NCBI GenBank assembly: GCA_031272075.1
Contig: JAISUK010000062.1
Span: 1-64,000, forward strand
Direction of reading: 5' to 3'
Length of the DNA stretch: 64,000 bases
Source: Dysgonamonadaceae bacterium
Lineage (GTDB): Bacteria > Bacteroidota > Bacteroidia > Bacteroidales > Azobacteroidaceae
Both the position numbers and the translations under genes were made by a program. The notes beneath the pieces are model-generated. The model did not search any database, was not told where the DNA came from, and saw only the letters and a program-made list of their open reading frames with translations. Shown piece after piece: positions 26,173-36,212 of the stretch (position 1 is the first letter of the stretch; the number at the start of each line of letters is the position of its first letter).

Positions 26173-28683
26173 TTATTCTGAAATTGCAGTCGATTCCTGA
26201 TCATTTTCACTTATTTTTACATCTTCTTCCGTTTCAGAAGCGACTTTACAAATAGATGCGATCTCGTCATTTCGTTTTTCCAGGTTGATCAGACGTACGC
26301 CTTGCGTGGCTCTGCCGATGACTTTGATGGTGTTTACCTTCATGCGGATGGTAATCCCCGATTTGTTAATAATCATCAAGTCATTGTCGTCGGTAACGCT
26401 TTTGATGCCTACCAACGGCCCGGTTTTATCGGTAATATTCAGTGTTTTCACACCTTTGCCGCCTCGATTGGTAATGCGGTAATCATCTATTTTCGACCTT
26501 TTACCGTAACCCTGTTCCGAAACTACCAATATCGTTTCATTTTCGAGGTCTTTCATGCAAATCATGCCTACAACTTCATCGGTTGGGTCATTGCTCAGCG
26601 TGATTCCTTTCACACCGGCAGCCGTACGACCCATGCAACGAATCCGGCTTTCGTGGAAACGAAGCGCCCTACCCTTTCTGTTGGCAACGATGATTTCGTT
26701 GTTGCCGTTTGTCATGCGAACCTGAATCACTTCGTCCTCTTCGTGCAGGGCGATGGCTATGACGCCATTTTGACGCGGACGTGAATAGGCTTCCAGCAAA
26801 GTCTTCTTGATAACGCCCTTTTTCGTACAGAAAAGCAAATAATGCGACATGACAAAATCTCTGTCATTCAGATGTTTAATACGAACGAAAGCATTGACCT
26901 TGTCATCTTGATCGATATTCAGCATGTTTTGAATTGCCCGACCTTTGGAAGTGCGGGTTCCTTCGGGTATTTCGTAGACTTTCAGCCAGTAACACCTGCC
27001 CTTTTGCGTAAAGAACAACATGGTAGCGTGCATGCTGGCAGGATAAATGTATTCCACAAAATCATCATCACGGGTGTCGGTGCCGCGAGAACCGACCCCT
27101 CCCCTGCCCTGCGCATGAAACTCAGCCAAAGGTGTCCGTTTGATATATCCCATGTGCGAAATGGTTATAATCATCTCATCGTCGGCATAAAAATCTTCCG
27201 GATTGAGATCTTCGGTAGCATAGATGATGTCCGTTTTCCGTTCGTCGCCGTATTTTTCCCGAATCTCAATCAATTCGTCTTTGATTACCTGCATGCAAAG
27301 TTCCTCATTATTTAATATGTCATTCAGATGAATGATCAACTTCTGCAATTCATCATATTCGGCATGCAGCTTGTCCTGTTCCAGGCCGGTCAACTGCCGC
27401 AAACGCATTTCAACGATCGCGCGCGCCTGTATTTCCGAGAAGCTAAATCGTTTAACAAGGCGTTCTATGGCCTCAGAAGGATTTTGAGAAGAACGGATAA
27501 TCTGGATCACTTCGTCGATATGATCGGAGGCAATCAGCAACCCTTCGAGGATATGTGCACGCTCTTCGGCTTTGCGCAAGTCGAAACGGGTTCTTCTGAG
27601 CACGACATCCTGTCGGTGTTCAACGAAATATTTGATCAGGTCTTTCAGGTTCAACGTCTTCGGTCGTCCTTTGACCAGAGCAATATTGTTGACGCTGAAA
27701 GAAGAATGTAATGCCGTCAGTTTGTATAATTTATTCAGCACGACACCGGAATTGACATCGCGTTTGATGTCAATCACGATACGCATTCCCTGACGGTCGG
27801 ACTCGTCGTTGACATTGGAGATGCCTTCCAGTTTCTTTTCATTCACCAGGTCGGCAATGTGTTTGATCAATTCCGATTTATTCACCAGGTACGGAATTTC
27901 GGAGATGATGATTTTTTCGCGTCCTTGCTCATTTTCTATCTCGGCTTTTCCGCGCAACACGATTCGTCCGCGACCGGTTTCAAATGCTTCCTTCACGCCG
28001 GCATAGCCATAGATATAGCCGCCTGTCGGGAAGTCGGGGCCTTTGATATGATTCATCAATTGCGAAACAGTGATCTCGCCATGCGCATCGATATATGCCA
28101 CAATGGCATTGATGGATTCCGTCAGGTTGTGCGGAGGCATGTTGGTTGCCATACCGACGGCAATACCCGACGCGCCGTTTATCAATAAACTTGGAATACG
28201 TGTCGGAAGTACGGTCGGTTCTTTCAACGAATCATCGAAATTAAGCTGGAAATCGACCGTTTCTTTATCTATGTCGCGCAGCATTTCTTCCGCCAACCGA
28301 CTGAGCCGTGCTTCGGTATACCGCATTGCAGCGGGCACGTCGCCGTCCACAGAGCCGAAATTCCCTTGCCCGTCGATCATCGGGTAACGCAACGACCAGG
28401 GTTGCGCCATTCTGACCATGGCATAATAGACAGAGCTGTCGCCGTGCGGGTGGTATTTCCCCAATACGTCCCCTACCGTTCTGGCTGACTTTTTATAAGG
28501 TTTGTCGGAGTTATTTCCAAGTTCATTCATTCCATACAATACCCGGCGATGCACCGGTTTAAAACCATCCCTGACATCCGGCAGCGCCCTGGATACAATG
28601 ACCGACATAGAATAATCAATGTAGGCCGATTTCATTTGTTCCTCGATATCAATTCTGATAATTCGATCTTGATTGTCAATCAT
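26173..28683 (-). CDS. gyrA: DNA gyrase subunit A
   Basis: Breakage-reunion subunit of DNA gyrase. The 836-residue protein has the catalytic tyrosine in AAMRYTEAR (Tyr122), the HPHGDSS region, the coiled-coil gate and a C-terminal six-blade wrapping domain with the gyrase-specific QGRGGVG box (about residue 520). That box separates it from ParC. Numbering of the N-terminal domain is the same as in E. coli, so position 83 is Ser and position 87 is Tyr; see the finding on quinolone-site residues. It is followed by the TPR-protein gene. Confidence 0.96.
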   Translation of the reverse strand: MIDNQDRIIRIDIEEQMKSAYIDYSMSVIVSRALPDVRDGFKPVHRRVLYGMNELGNNSDKPYKKSARTVGDVLGKYHPHGDSSVYYAMVRMAQPWSLRYPMIDGQGNFGSVDGDVPAAMRYTEARLSRLAEEMLRDIDKETVDFQLNFDDSLKEPTVLPTRIPSLLINGASGIAVGMATNMPPHNLTESINAIVAYIDAHGEITVSQLMNHIKGPDFPTGGYIYGYAGVKEAFETGRGRIVLRGKAEIENEQGREKIIISEIPYLVNKSELIKHIADLVNEKKLEGISNVNDESDRQGMRIVIDIKRDVNSGVVLNKLYKLTALHSSFSVNNIALVKGRPKTLNLKDLIKYFVEHRQDVVLRRTRFDLRKAEERAHILEGLLIASDHIDEVIQIIRSSQNPSEAIERLVKRFSFSEIQARAIVEMRLRQLTGLEQDKLHAEYDELQKLIIHLNDILNNEELCMQVIKDELIEIREKYGDERKTDIIYATEDLNPEDFYADDEMIITISHMGYIKRTPLAEFHAQGRGGVGSRGTDTRDDDFVEYIYPASMHATMLFFTQKGRCYWLKVYEIPEGTRTSKGRAIQNMLNIDQDDKVNAFVRIKHLNDRDFVMSHYLLFCTKKGVIKKTLLEAYSRPRQNGVIAIALHEEDEVIQVRMTNGNNEIIVANRKGRALRFHESRIRCMGRTAAGVKGITLSNDPTDEVVGMICMKDLENETILVVSEQGYGKRSKIDDYRITNRGGKGVKTLNITDKTGPLVGIKSVTDDNDLMIINKSGITIRMKVNTIKVIGRATQGVRLINLEKRNDEIASICKVASETEEDVKISENDQESTAISE

Positions 28684-28767
28684 TTATTCTTTATTTATTA
28701 ATTAATTTGCTTAAAAATGAAATTCAAAAAACGGACTAAATTACTACTTTTTCTTGAATAATACCAA

Positions 28768-29616
28768 CTAAATTGCATAAAAAACGGTTTCGAAGATGTG
28801 ATGATGTTGCCGTATATATAGTTTGTAATCGGGGTTGAGTCGGTGAATATATAAAGGTATTTCCCATAAGTCGGCAGGTCGATGATAAATGCAAATGGCC
28901 AATTTGGGTTTAAATGTTGCAATCGTTTCCTTCATGCCTTCAAGCGCTTTCATTTCCGAGCCTTCGATATCCAGTTTGATGTAAGTGACCTGACTGCGTT
29001 CTGCTTCCGGAAGATGTTCGTCAAACTTTACCAGTGTTACAATCTCTTTTCCTGCTCTTGCGGCGCGCGACCCACTGCCGTTGTCCTCGAAAACGGTTTT
29101 AGTATGTTCCGAGTAAAGGCCTGCGTTATACAACACTATTTTATCTTTCAAATGCGCCGTATTTTTCACCGCTTGTTGATAAATTCCTGAGATGGGTTCA
29201 AAAACATAAATTTTATTGAAAGCGCCTTTGGTCTGCTCCACAAAATTGATGACTGTGTCGCCGATAAAACCGCCGCCGTCGACGAAAACTTCATCGGACG
29301 TCGTTGCAATGATCCCCGGCGGGAAATATTGCGTCGTATCAATGGTCATCGGATTGCCCGTCGCGAAAGTGATTTCCTTTTCAAAACGGTTGTCGTAATA
29401 TGGCGACAAATACTTGTAATTCCTTGTTTTCCTGCATTTTAAAGCAGCGTCAAGAATGTTTATTGATAAATCATCTTCCAATATTGATTTTAGATAATCA
29501 ATGTCTGCCTTGTGTTTGCGACATTTGATTCTGAATGGAAATGCATAACGGATATATTTGTATCCAAAAAATTTAGCGATATTTTCTAATGTCTTTTTTA
29601 TTTTATACATCATCAT
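28768..29616 (-). CDS. FkbM-family methyltransferase
   Basis: The product (282 residues from the start at 29616) contains the class-I SAM-binding motif FVDGGGFIGDTVINF, the acidic strand end YVFEPISG, and the conserved TYIKLDIEGSEMKALEGM segment that defines FkbM methyltransferases. The family O-methylates sugars or other small substrates. The longer frame from 29715 adds 33 unsupported residues; the MMM cluster at 29616 is preferred. No polysaccharide-synthesis genes are adjacent, so the substrate is unknown. It diverges from clpC. Confidence 0.82.
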   Translation of the reverse strand: MMMYKIKKTLENIAKFFGYKYIRYAFPFRIKCRKHKADIDYLKSILEDDLSINILDAALKCRKTRNYKYLSPYYDNRFEKEITFATGNPMTIDTTQYFPPGIIATTSDEVFVDGGGFIGDTVINFVEQTKGAFNKIYVFEPISGIYQQAVKNTAHLKDKIVLYNAGLYSEHTKTVFEDNGSGSRAARAGKEIVTLVKFDEHLPEAERSQVTYIKLDIEGSEMKALEGMKETIATFKPKLAICIYHRPADLWEIPLYIHRLNPDYKLYIRQHHHIFETVFYAI

Positions 29617-29744
29617 CTTGGTTTTATTACACACCAGCGTGTAAAGGTAGAAATTTTTTTCCAAAACAGCAATTATCTTTGGATTTTTGTTGAACAAAAC
29701 CACCATTTTTGGCACATATTTTGATTGTAGTTCTAAAAAAATTC

Positions 29745-29773
29745 GTTTGCTATCTTTAATATTATTATATTTG
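29745..29773 (+). promoter_or_regulatory. Promoter of clpC
   Basis: TTTG (29745-29748) and TATATTTG (29766-29773) with 17 bp between them fit the Bacteroidota pattern, slightly short. The start would be near 29780, about 15 bases before the ATG at 29796. Confidence 0.6.
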
Positions 29774-29795
29774 TATTCGATTTTAAGTGATTTTT

Positions 29796-32336
29796 ATGGA
29801 ACGTAACTTTTCAGACAGCATTAAAGAGGTACTCACTTTCAGCCGTGAAGAAGCTGGGCGACTGCATAATAACTATGTGGGAGTCGAGCATTTGCTTTTG
29901 GGCATCATTCGCAAAAAAAACAGCATCGCCTCTTCCATTATATATACATTGGGTGTTGACCCTTATGAGATCAAATCGGCGTTAGACAACAGACTTTTCG
30001 ATGAGAAATCGTCGTATATTCCCGAACAGCAATTGGTTATTGACAAAAGCGTGGAACAATTGCTACGCTTAAGCATGTTGGAATCAATCGGTTTGCAAAA
30101 CAAAGAGACGGATACACAACATTTATTGTTGGCCATCCTGAAAAATGAGGACAATTTGGCAACCCAGATCTTGCACCAGCATGACATCAATTATCATAAA
30201 GTCTACAGCATCCTGTCGGACACGAAAAGTCCCGGCGACGAAGAAATGAACAAACCCCTTATGGGAGCGGGTTTTACGGAAGAAAGCGAAGAAGACGAAG
30301 ACCAGTTTTCCAGAAAAAAAGGCACTGTAAAATCCGGACAACAAGGCAGTAAAGGCAGCGACACCCCTGTCCTGGATAGTTTTGGTACCGATATGACACG
30401 CGCTGCCGAAGACAACAAGCTGGATCCGATCGTGGGTCGGGAACGTGAAATTGAACGCCTCGCCCAGATACTCAGTCGTCGTAAAAAAAACAATCCCGTT
30501 CTTATCGGAGAGCCGGGCGTCGGGAAATCCGCTATTGTAGAAGGACTTGCGCTGCGGATCATCCAGCGAAATATCTCGCGGGTGCTTTTCGATAAAAGGG
30601 TCATCAACCTGGATATGGCATCCATTGTGGCCGGCACCAAATACCGCGGTCAGTTTGAAGAACGGATCAAAGCGATATTGAATGAATTGTCGAAAAATCC
30701 CAATATCATCCTTTTTATTGATGAGATCCATACCATCGTCGGTGCAGGTGGCGCTTCCGGTTCAATGGACGCCGCAAATATGTTGAAACCGGCGCTGTCG
30801 AGGGGAGAGATTCAATGTATTGGCGCGACTACGCTGGATGAGTACCGGAAAAACATAGAAAAAGACGGTGCGCTCGAACGCCGTTTCCAGAAAATCATGG
30901 TAGACCCCACCACGCCTGAAGAAACCTTGCAAATCCTGGAAAATATCAAGCAGAAATACGAAGATCACCATAACGTGACCTATACCCACGATGCGCTCGA
31001 AGCCTGTGTCCGGTTCACGGATCGTTATATCAGCGACCGGAATTTTCCGGACAAAGCAATCGATGCATTGGATGAAGCCGGCTCCAGGGTGCATATTTCC
31101 AACATTGTCGTTCCGAAAATCATCGAACAATTGGAAGTGGAAATGGAAGATACGAAACAATCCAAACTCCAGGCGGTGCAATCGCAAAATTTTGAATTGG
31201 CTGCCAGTTTCAGGGATCGAGAACGGCACTTGCAGCACAAACTGGCAAATTCAAAAACCAAATGGGAAGAAGAATTGCAGCAAAACAGGCAAATTGTGGA
31301 TGAAGAAAAAGTGGCGGAAGTCGTGGCGATGATGTCGGGTGTCCCCGTTCAACGAATTGCGAAGGCAGAAAACCAAAAATTGCTGGAAATGGGCGATGTC
31401 CTCAATGCAAAAGTCATTGGTCAGGAAGAAGCCGTGGCTAAAATCGTTAAAGCCATTCAACGAAACCGAATCGGATTGAAAGATCCGAATAAACCGATCG
31501 GCACGTTCATGTTTTTAGGGCCTACCGGCGTCGGGAAAACACATCTGGCAAAAAAATTGGCCGAATACCTGTTTGATTCTGCCGACACATTGATCCGGAT
31601 CGACATGAGTGAATACATGGAGAAATTTTCCGTCTCCCGCCTCATAGGCGCGCCTCCGGGATATATTGGTTATGAAGAAGGCGGCCAGTTGACCGAGCGC
31701 GTCCGGCGTAAGCCCTATTCTGTCATCCTGTTGGATGAAATCGAGAAAGCGCATCCGGATGTATTCAACCTCTTGTTGCAGGTGATGGACGAAGGGCATT
31801 TAACCGACAGTCTGGGCAGGCGTGTCAATTTCAGGAACACAATCCTGATTATGACTTCCAATATTGGAACCCGTCAATTGAAAGATTTCGGTCGCGGGGT
31901 TGGGTTCATTTCTTCTGCATCGGCTGTCGACGACAAAGAATTTGCCAGGGGGGTGATTCAAAAAGCATTGAACAAGGCTTTTGCTCCCGAATTCATCAAC
32001 CGTGTCGACGATATTGTCATGTTTGACCAACTGGACAAAACGGCCATTTTTAAAATCATTGATCTGGAACTCCAAAGTTTTCATAATCGCGTTGACGGCA
32101 TCGGATATAAATTGAACGTTACGGACAAGACCAAAGAATTTATCGCTTCCAAAGGGTATGACATTCAATTCGGCGCACGTCCGCTCAAACGGGCGATCCA
32201 GAAGTATCTGGAAGACGAATTGGCAGAGATGATTGTCAGGTCGGAAGTGACCGAAGGCGATTCCGTTACAGTGGATTTTGACAGCGAAAATCAGAAAATC
32301 GTCACGCAAGTCGAAAAGTTGGTTGCGAACGCTTGA
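29796..32336 (+). CDS. clpC: Clp protease ATP-binding subunit ClpC
   Basis: Class-I AAA+ unfoldase that feeds proteins to ClpP. The product (846 residues from 29796) has two N-terminal Clp repeats (about 5-145), an acidic, glycine-rich linker (about 150-200), the first AAA+ module with GEPGVGKSA, a middle domain containing the UVR-like segment SQNFELAASFRDRE, and the second AAA+ module with GPTGVGKTHLAKKLAE. The middle domain is short, as in ClpC and unlike ClpB. The first in-frame ATG at 29787 is three codons earlier; MERNFSDS at 29796 matches the family. No ctsR-like gene is adjacent. Confidence 0.95.
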   Translation: MERNFSDSIKEVLTFSREEAGRLHNNYVGVEHLLLGIIRKKNSIASSIIYTLGVDPYEIKSALDNRLFDEKSSYIPEQQLVIDKSVEQLLRLSMLESIGLQNKETDTQHLLLAILKNEDNLATQILHQHDINYHKVYSILSDTKSPGDEEMNKPLMGAGFTEESEEDEDQFSRKKGTVKSGQQGSKGSDTPVLDSFGTDMTRAAEDNKLDPIVGREREIERLAQILSRRKKNNPVLIGEPGVGKSAIVEGLALRIIQRNISRVLFDKRVINLDMASIVAGTKYRGQFEERIKAILNELSKNPNIILFIDEIHTIVGAGGASGSMDAANMLKPALSRGEIQCIGATTLDEYRKNIEKDGALERRFQKIMVDPTTPEETLQILENIKQKYEDHHNVTYTHDALEACVRFTDRYISDRNFPDKAIDALDEAGSRVHISNIVVPKIIEQLEVEMEDTKQSKLQAVQSQNFELAASFRDRERHLQHKLANSKTKWEEELQQNRQIVDEEKVAEVVAMMSGVPVQRIAKAENQKLLEMGDVLNAKVIGQEEAVAKIVKAIQRNRIGLKDPNKPIGTFMFLGPTGVGKTHLAKKLAEYLFDSADTLIRIDMSEYMEKFSVSRLIGAPPGYIGYEEGGQLTERVRRKPYSVILLDEIEKAHPDVFNLLLQVMDEGHLTDSLGRRVNFRNTILIMTSNIGTRQLKDFGRGVGFISSASAVDDKEFARGVIQKALNKAFAPEFINRVDDIVMFDQLDKTAIFKIIDLELQSFHNRVDGIGYKLNVTDKTKEFIASKGYDIQFGARPLKRAIQKYLEDELAEMIVRSEVTEGDSVTVDFDSENQKIVTQVEKLVANA

Positions 32337-32339
32337 TTT

Positions 32340-32999
32340 ATGGATTATATTGCTTATATCATAGACTTCATTCTGCATCTTGATATTCATTTAGAACAAC
32401 TGATCGAAGCTTATGGCACATGGATCTATGTCATTCTGTTCTTGGTAATTTTCTGTGAAACAGGCTTGGTTGTTACCCCATTCCTCCCCGGCGACACTTT
32501 GTTGTTTGTTGCCGGCACCCTGTCCTCTATCAATTCCAATCACCTCAATGTGCATCTGTTGGCGATCTCATTGATTGGCGCCGCCGTATTGGGGGATTCT
32601 ACAAATTACATTATCGGGAAATTTTTTGGAGAGAGACTGTTCCGCAATCCTAACTCCAAGTTGTTCAAACAGAGTAATCTGGAGAAAACGCGTACATTTT
32701 ATCAGAAACACGGTGGAAAAACCATTGTTCTGGCGCGTTTTTTCCCTATCATTCGCACTTTTGCACCATTTGTCGCCGGTATGGGAAGCATGAGCTACAA
32801 ACGCTTCAGCAGTTTTAATGTCATCGGTGGCGTTGCCTGGGTATCGCTTTTTTCCTATCTCGGTTATTTTTTCGGAGGACTGAGCATTGTAAAGAACAAT
32901 TTATGGGTGTTGGTCATTGCGATCAATTTCATTTCACTCATCCCTGCTGCAGTCGAATATTTACGGTCGCGTAAAGTCGCGAAGACAGACCTTCAATGA
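32340..32999 (+). CDS. DedA-family membrane protein
   Basis: The 219-residue protein has the DedA/SNARE-associated pattern: a first hydrophobic segment (about 27-47), the ETGLVVTPFLPGDTLLF motif (about 42-58), a second hydrophobic segment, the conserved FARFFPIIRTFAPFVAGMG stretch (here LARFFP; about 133-150) with its essential Arg residues, and two C-terminal membrane segments. Family members act in membrane homeostasis and undecaprenyl-phosphate or phospholipid flipping. It starts 4 bases after the clpC stop and overlaps the stop of the convergent gene by 7 bases. Confidence 0.9.
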   Translation: MDYIAYIIDFILHLDIHLEQLIEAYGTWIYVILFLVIFCETGLVVTPFLPGDTLLFVAGTLSSINSNHLNVHLLAISLIGAAVLGDSTNYIIGKFFGERLFRNPNSKLFKQSNLEKTRTFYQKHGGKTIVLARFFPIIRTFAPFVAGMGSMSYKRFSSFNVIGGVAWVSLFSYLGYFFGGLSIVKNNLWVLVIAINFISLIPAAVEYLRSRKVAKTDLQ

Positions 33000-34024
33000 T
33001 TGGTATGCTTTTTCTTCCTGCGCTTCCTCGTTACTTTGGGAAAATTGGAAGAAATAATCGCCCGTATCCTGTTCAGCCAATTGCGTGAAGGTTCATCTTT
33101 CAAGAAAGACTCGATATGACGTTGTCTTTTTTCTTCAAAAATCTCGTGGAAATTGATTAAAATGCCGGTCTCTTCCACATCGCCGAAATGGGTGTTTACC
33201 GCTGTACCAAAAACCTTCATACTGGGCGAAAGCCGGATGTAGGCGCTGACGAGTGGCGGGATATTGATGCCGAATTTCCGTACTTCGGTGTTCAGAATTT
33301 TGTAATCTTCCTTGTAGGTCCAGCCCTTAAACAATCGTTTTAATTGAAGATTGGGATCTTCTATTTTCAACGGAAGAATCGGACGGATCAGTTTTCGCCT
33401 GTCACGAAAATATTTATCCAGAAAATAGAGGATCATGTTGCGCGCCTCGCGGTTGTAGGTGCTGTACATGGTGACTTTCCCGAAAAAGAATTGCAAGCGC
33501 GGATCAATGACCGTCAGTGCACCCAAGCCGTCCCAGAGATTATCCAGTGCGTATAGCCCTTTCGATCCTGTCTTGGTGGACTGGTAGTCCAGCGAAACAA
33601 ATGAGCGGCCGAGTTCTACTGTCCGGGGAAGGTATTTGCGGATAAAACGCTCCGAAAAATGAAACAGTTCGGAAGTCGCCAGGTTGGAGGGCTGACCTTC
33701 GGCATTGAATATCACTTCATTGCCGCAAATAAACCGATAGCCGCCCAGGATTTCTTCTTCCTCAGGATCCCAAACGATGAGTTGGCGGTACGGATTTTCC
33801 ATCACGTCAAACTCATCTATATCTGCCGATTTCCCGCTTCCGCCTCCATAATAGCGGAATGCGATTTCCCGCAGCCGACCGACTTCCTGCATGAGATTAG
33901 GAGCTGAATGTGCTGTAAATAAATAGATTTCGTTACCGGATTTATTCGTTTTACGAAGCAATTTGTCGGCAGTTAATTCCTTTTTCAACAGACCTCGATC
34001 AATTCTGGGAATAATCTGTTCCAT
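32993..34024 (-). CDS. Acyl-ACP-dependent glycine N-acyltransferase-like (GlsB-like)
   Basis: The 343-residue protein belongs to the OlsB/GNAT-type acyltransferases often misnamed hemolysins. It shows REIAFRYYGGGSGKS, LIVWDPEEEEILGGYRFI and the VELGRSFVSLDYQ segment of the acyl-carrier-binding core, followed by a basic tail. In B. thetaiotaomicron such a protein (GlsB) N-acylates glycine and, with GlsA, makes glycine lipids needed for stress survival. A GlsA-like acyltransferase occurs at 46592-47422, separated by the 12.5-kb PUL1. Assignment to GlsB is by family, not test. Confidence 0.72.
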   Translation of the reverse strand: MEQIIPRIDRGLLKKELTADKLLRKTNKSGNEIYLFTAHSAPNLMQEVGRLREIAFRYYGGGSGKSADIDEFDVMENPYRQLIVWDPEEEEILGGYRFICGNEVIFNAEGQPSNLATSELFHFSERFIRKYLPRTVELGRSFVSLDYQSTKTGSKGLYALDNLWDGLGALTVIDPRLQFFFGKVTMYSTYNREARNMILYFLDKYFRDRRKLIRPILPLKIEDPNLQLKRLFKGWTYKEDYKILNTEVRKFGINIPPLVSAYIRLSPSMKVFGTAVNTHFGDVEETGILINFHEIFEEKRQRHIESFLKDEPSRNWLNRIRAIISSNFPKVTRKRRKKKHTNH

Positions 34025-34154
34025 TATAGTTTGTAAGAGATGTCATTTATCCAACTGTAAATCAATTGATTGAAAATTATCAATATTCGTGTGCAAAAAT
34101 ACGAAATAATTATCAAAGAATTGATAATAAATATACTTTTTTCTCTTAAGCGGA

Positions 34155-36212
34155 TCAATCATGGATATAAGTGACATCGGGATCCCAATTGACTCTCACG
34201 GGATTTTGCTCACAACTGCTTCTGACGACAAAGCGGATGGCGTCGCCGCTTTTTACTTTGACTGTAAAATCATACGGAAGGTTTAAAAGGTCATCATCCG
34301 GATCCGGGCTCCAGACCTTTTTGCCGTTTACCGAGATCAGCACTGTAGGCGTTTTTATATCGAATCCGTCTTGCTCTACTTCGCCTTCGAGCCTGACAGT
34401 CCCGTCGTGAGGCGCGATCCACTTGCGAATCACATCGCCGGTGACGGCAAACATTTTCTTGAAGCTGATTTCGTTACGCCAAAAACCGAGGTTGGTTGCA
34501 CATTGATCGCCAGTCCATGGCTGGACACTGATATCCATACCATTGCGCATTTCCGTCAGCGACTGCATTTCTTTCTCAAAACCGCCCGTATTTTGTAAAT
34601 AATACCAATTGTTATTCCCCATAATATTCGAAAAACAGTCCGAGGATCGGTAGTTTTCGGCTGAATATTCGAACAGCAAATGCCGGATCTTATTTCCTGA
34701 CGACAAGCGGCATTTTTCTCCCTTTACGACAATCATAATGATGTGGTTGTCATCCGTCAATCCTTTTTTGATGAAGGCGAACTGGTAAGGCGTATTTTGG
34801 CTGGCATAGCAATCGACTGTCGCTTGCCATTTTCCATCGATATAGACATCGGCTTTTCCGCAGTCCGGGCCTTTTACCGCCCGCCAATAGACGTCGGTTC
34901 CGCGGAAAGCAAACTGCACCGATTCATCCGGAGTTGAGCTGGTTTTCACTTGCCTGACCACCTTTTCGGCTGTCCATGCACCCTGATAAGTCATTTCCTT
35001 GTGTTGACAATCCACCCTTCTGGTTCGTCGGCTGTCGATTGGGTTGCACGATTCGTAAATCGGTTCCAGAGGATAAAATGTTGTCGGATCCATTGTTGTA
35101 ATTGCGTTCCCGAACATGCCTTCAGGGCTATATCCTTCCTCGGCAAGTGTTTCGCCCGCTTCGATGTTAATTTTATAACACTTGGCTTGATTATCCGGCA
35201 TGGATCCAAAATAAGTATAGAGATAAAACGTTTTACCACAATGAAAGATGTCCTTTTTATCCACATCCACCAGGTGCCAAGCGTAGGTATCAAAATCCAT
35301 ACCCCAGTAATTTCCTATTTTGATACCGCTGCTCCAGTTTTGTTTTTCCAGATCGTCGCATACCGCCATGCCACTGTTGAAGTTTGTTCCGATATATTTT
35401 TTTATTGCAGTGTTGTAGGTTATATAATAAGCGTTTACGTATGACTCTTTTCCTCCAAGTCCGGGTTCATCCCAAGTTCCGTTATAAAATTTGTGCCAAG
35501 CATTGGTATTGGCCATGTCTTTCATTGCGCAACGCGCTACGAGATGGCGATTAAATCCCGTCAGGTCTTGGCGACCTTCTTTCATCCAGAGATACGTCGA
35601 CGCATAGAGATAAACATATCCGCTGCGTTCATCGGGATAAAGCTGGAAATCTCCTGCCCCACCATCCCAGAGCAATCCGGAAAACTCCGAAGGTTTTCGT
35701 ATATGTTCCGAAGGGTCGTCGCGAGTTACGATCGGGCCTTCGTATTGCCATGTCAATCCCTTGTCGGCGCTGGATGCCAGATGAATATGCCTGTGAGGCT
35801 GCGATGCCCCGTCAAAATATTCGCAATGCAACGGCGCATACAGTTTTTTCGCGGTTTTGTCGTACCATATTCCACCCAGGATATAGGGTCGCCAAACAGG
35901 GAAAGATGCGTTGCCATCCGATTGACGTACGGCATCTTCTATGTTTGTTCCTTTCCAGCGGAAGACGCACGGCCCGTCGCCACCTTTATAAAAAACCCAG
36001 TATTCATCGTCGATTTGTACCGGACAGACCGGGAAATCCACCCAGGTCCAAGGATTGCCTTTGCCGCCGCCGAAATAATCCGGGCGTGGTGCAGGCTCAT
36101 ACGTAGTGATTGTCATCTTGAACGGCAATTTGTCGATGGAGCTGTTTGTCTGTGTCAGCGCATTTGTAAAAAATAATACGCTGAAGATAAGGAGAATAAA
36201 TTGCTTTTTCAT
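34155..36212 (-). CDS. Secreted beta-propeller protein, putative glycoside hydrolase, PUL1
   Basis: A 685-residue protein with a signal peptide (MKKQFILLIFSVLFFTNA). The first about 390 residues have repeated W/Y-rich blades (WVDFPVCPVQIDDEYWVFYKG, IHLASSADKGLTWQYEGP, DAFTW-like segments) typical of five-bladed propeller glycosidases of the GH43/GH32-like and related uncharacterised groups. A galactose-binding-like beta sandwich follows (about 425-535; GTDVYWRAVKGPDCGKADVYI) and then another beta module (about 575-685; VKSGDAIRFVVRSSC). I cannot name the GH family or catalytic residues. It is the last gene of PUL1, starting 4 bases inside the GH36-type gene's end, so it is part of the alpha-galactoside degradation set. 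Confidence 0.7.
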   Translation of the reverse strand: MKKQFILLIFSVLFFTNALTQTNSSIDKLPFKMTITTYEPAPRPDYFGGGKGNPWTWVDFPVCPVQIDDEYWVFYKGGDGPCVFRWKGTNIEDAVRQSDGNASFPVWRPYILGGIWYDKTAKKLYAPLHCEYFDGASQPHRHIHLASSADKGLTWQYEGPIVTRDDPSEHIRKPSEFSGLLWDGGAGDFQLYPDERSGYVYLYASTYLWMKEGRQDLTGFNRHLVARCAMKDMANTNAWHKFYNGTWDEPGLGGKESYVNAYYITYNTAIKKYIGTNFNSGMAVCDDLEKQNWSSGIKIGNYWGMDFDTYAWHLVDVDKKDIFHCGKTFYLYTYFGSMPDNQAKCYKINIEAGETLAEEGYSPEGMFGNAITTMDPTTFYPLEPIYESCNPIDSRRTRRVDCQHKEMTYQGAWTAEKVVRQVKTSSTPDESVQFAFRGTDVYWRAVKGPDCGKADVYIDGKWQATVDCYASQNTPYQFAFIKKGLTDDNHIIMIVVKGEKCRLSSGNKIRHLLFEYSAENYRSSDCFSNIMGNNNWYYLQNTGGFEKEMQSLTEMRNGMDISVQPWTGDQCATNLGFWRNEISFKKMFAVTGDVIRKWIAPHDGTVRLEGEVEQDGFDIKTPTVLISVNGKKVWSPDPDDDLLNLPYDFTVKVKSGDAIRFVVRSSCEQNPVRVNWDPDVTYIHD

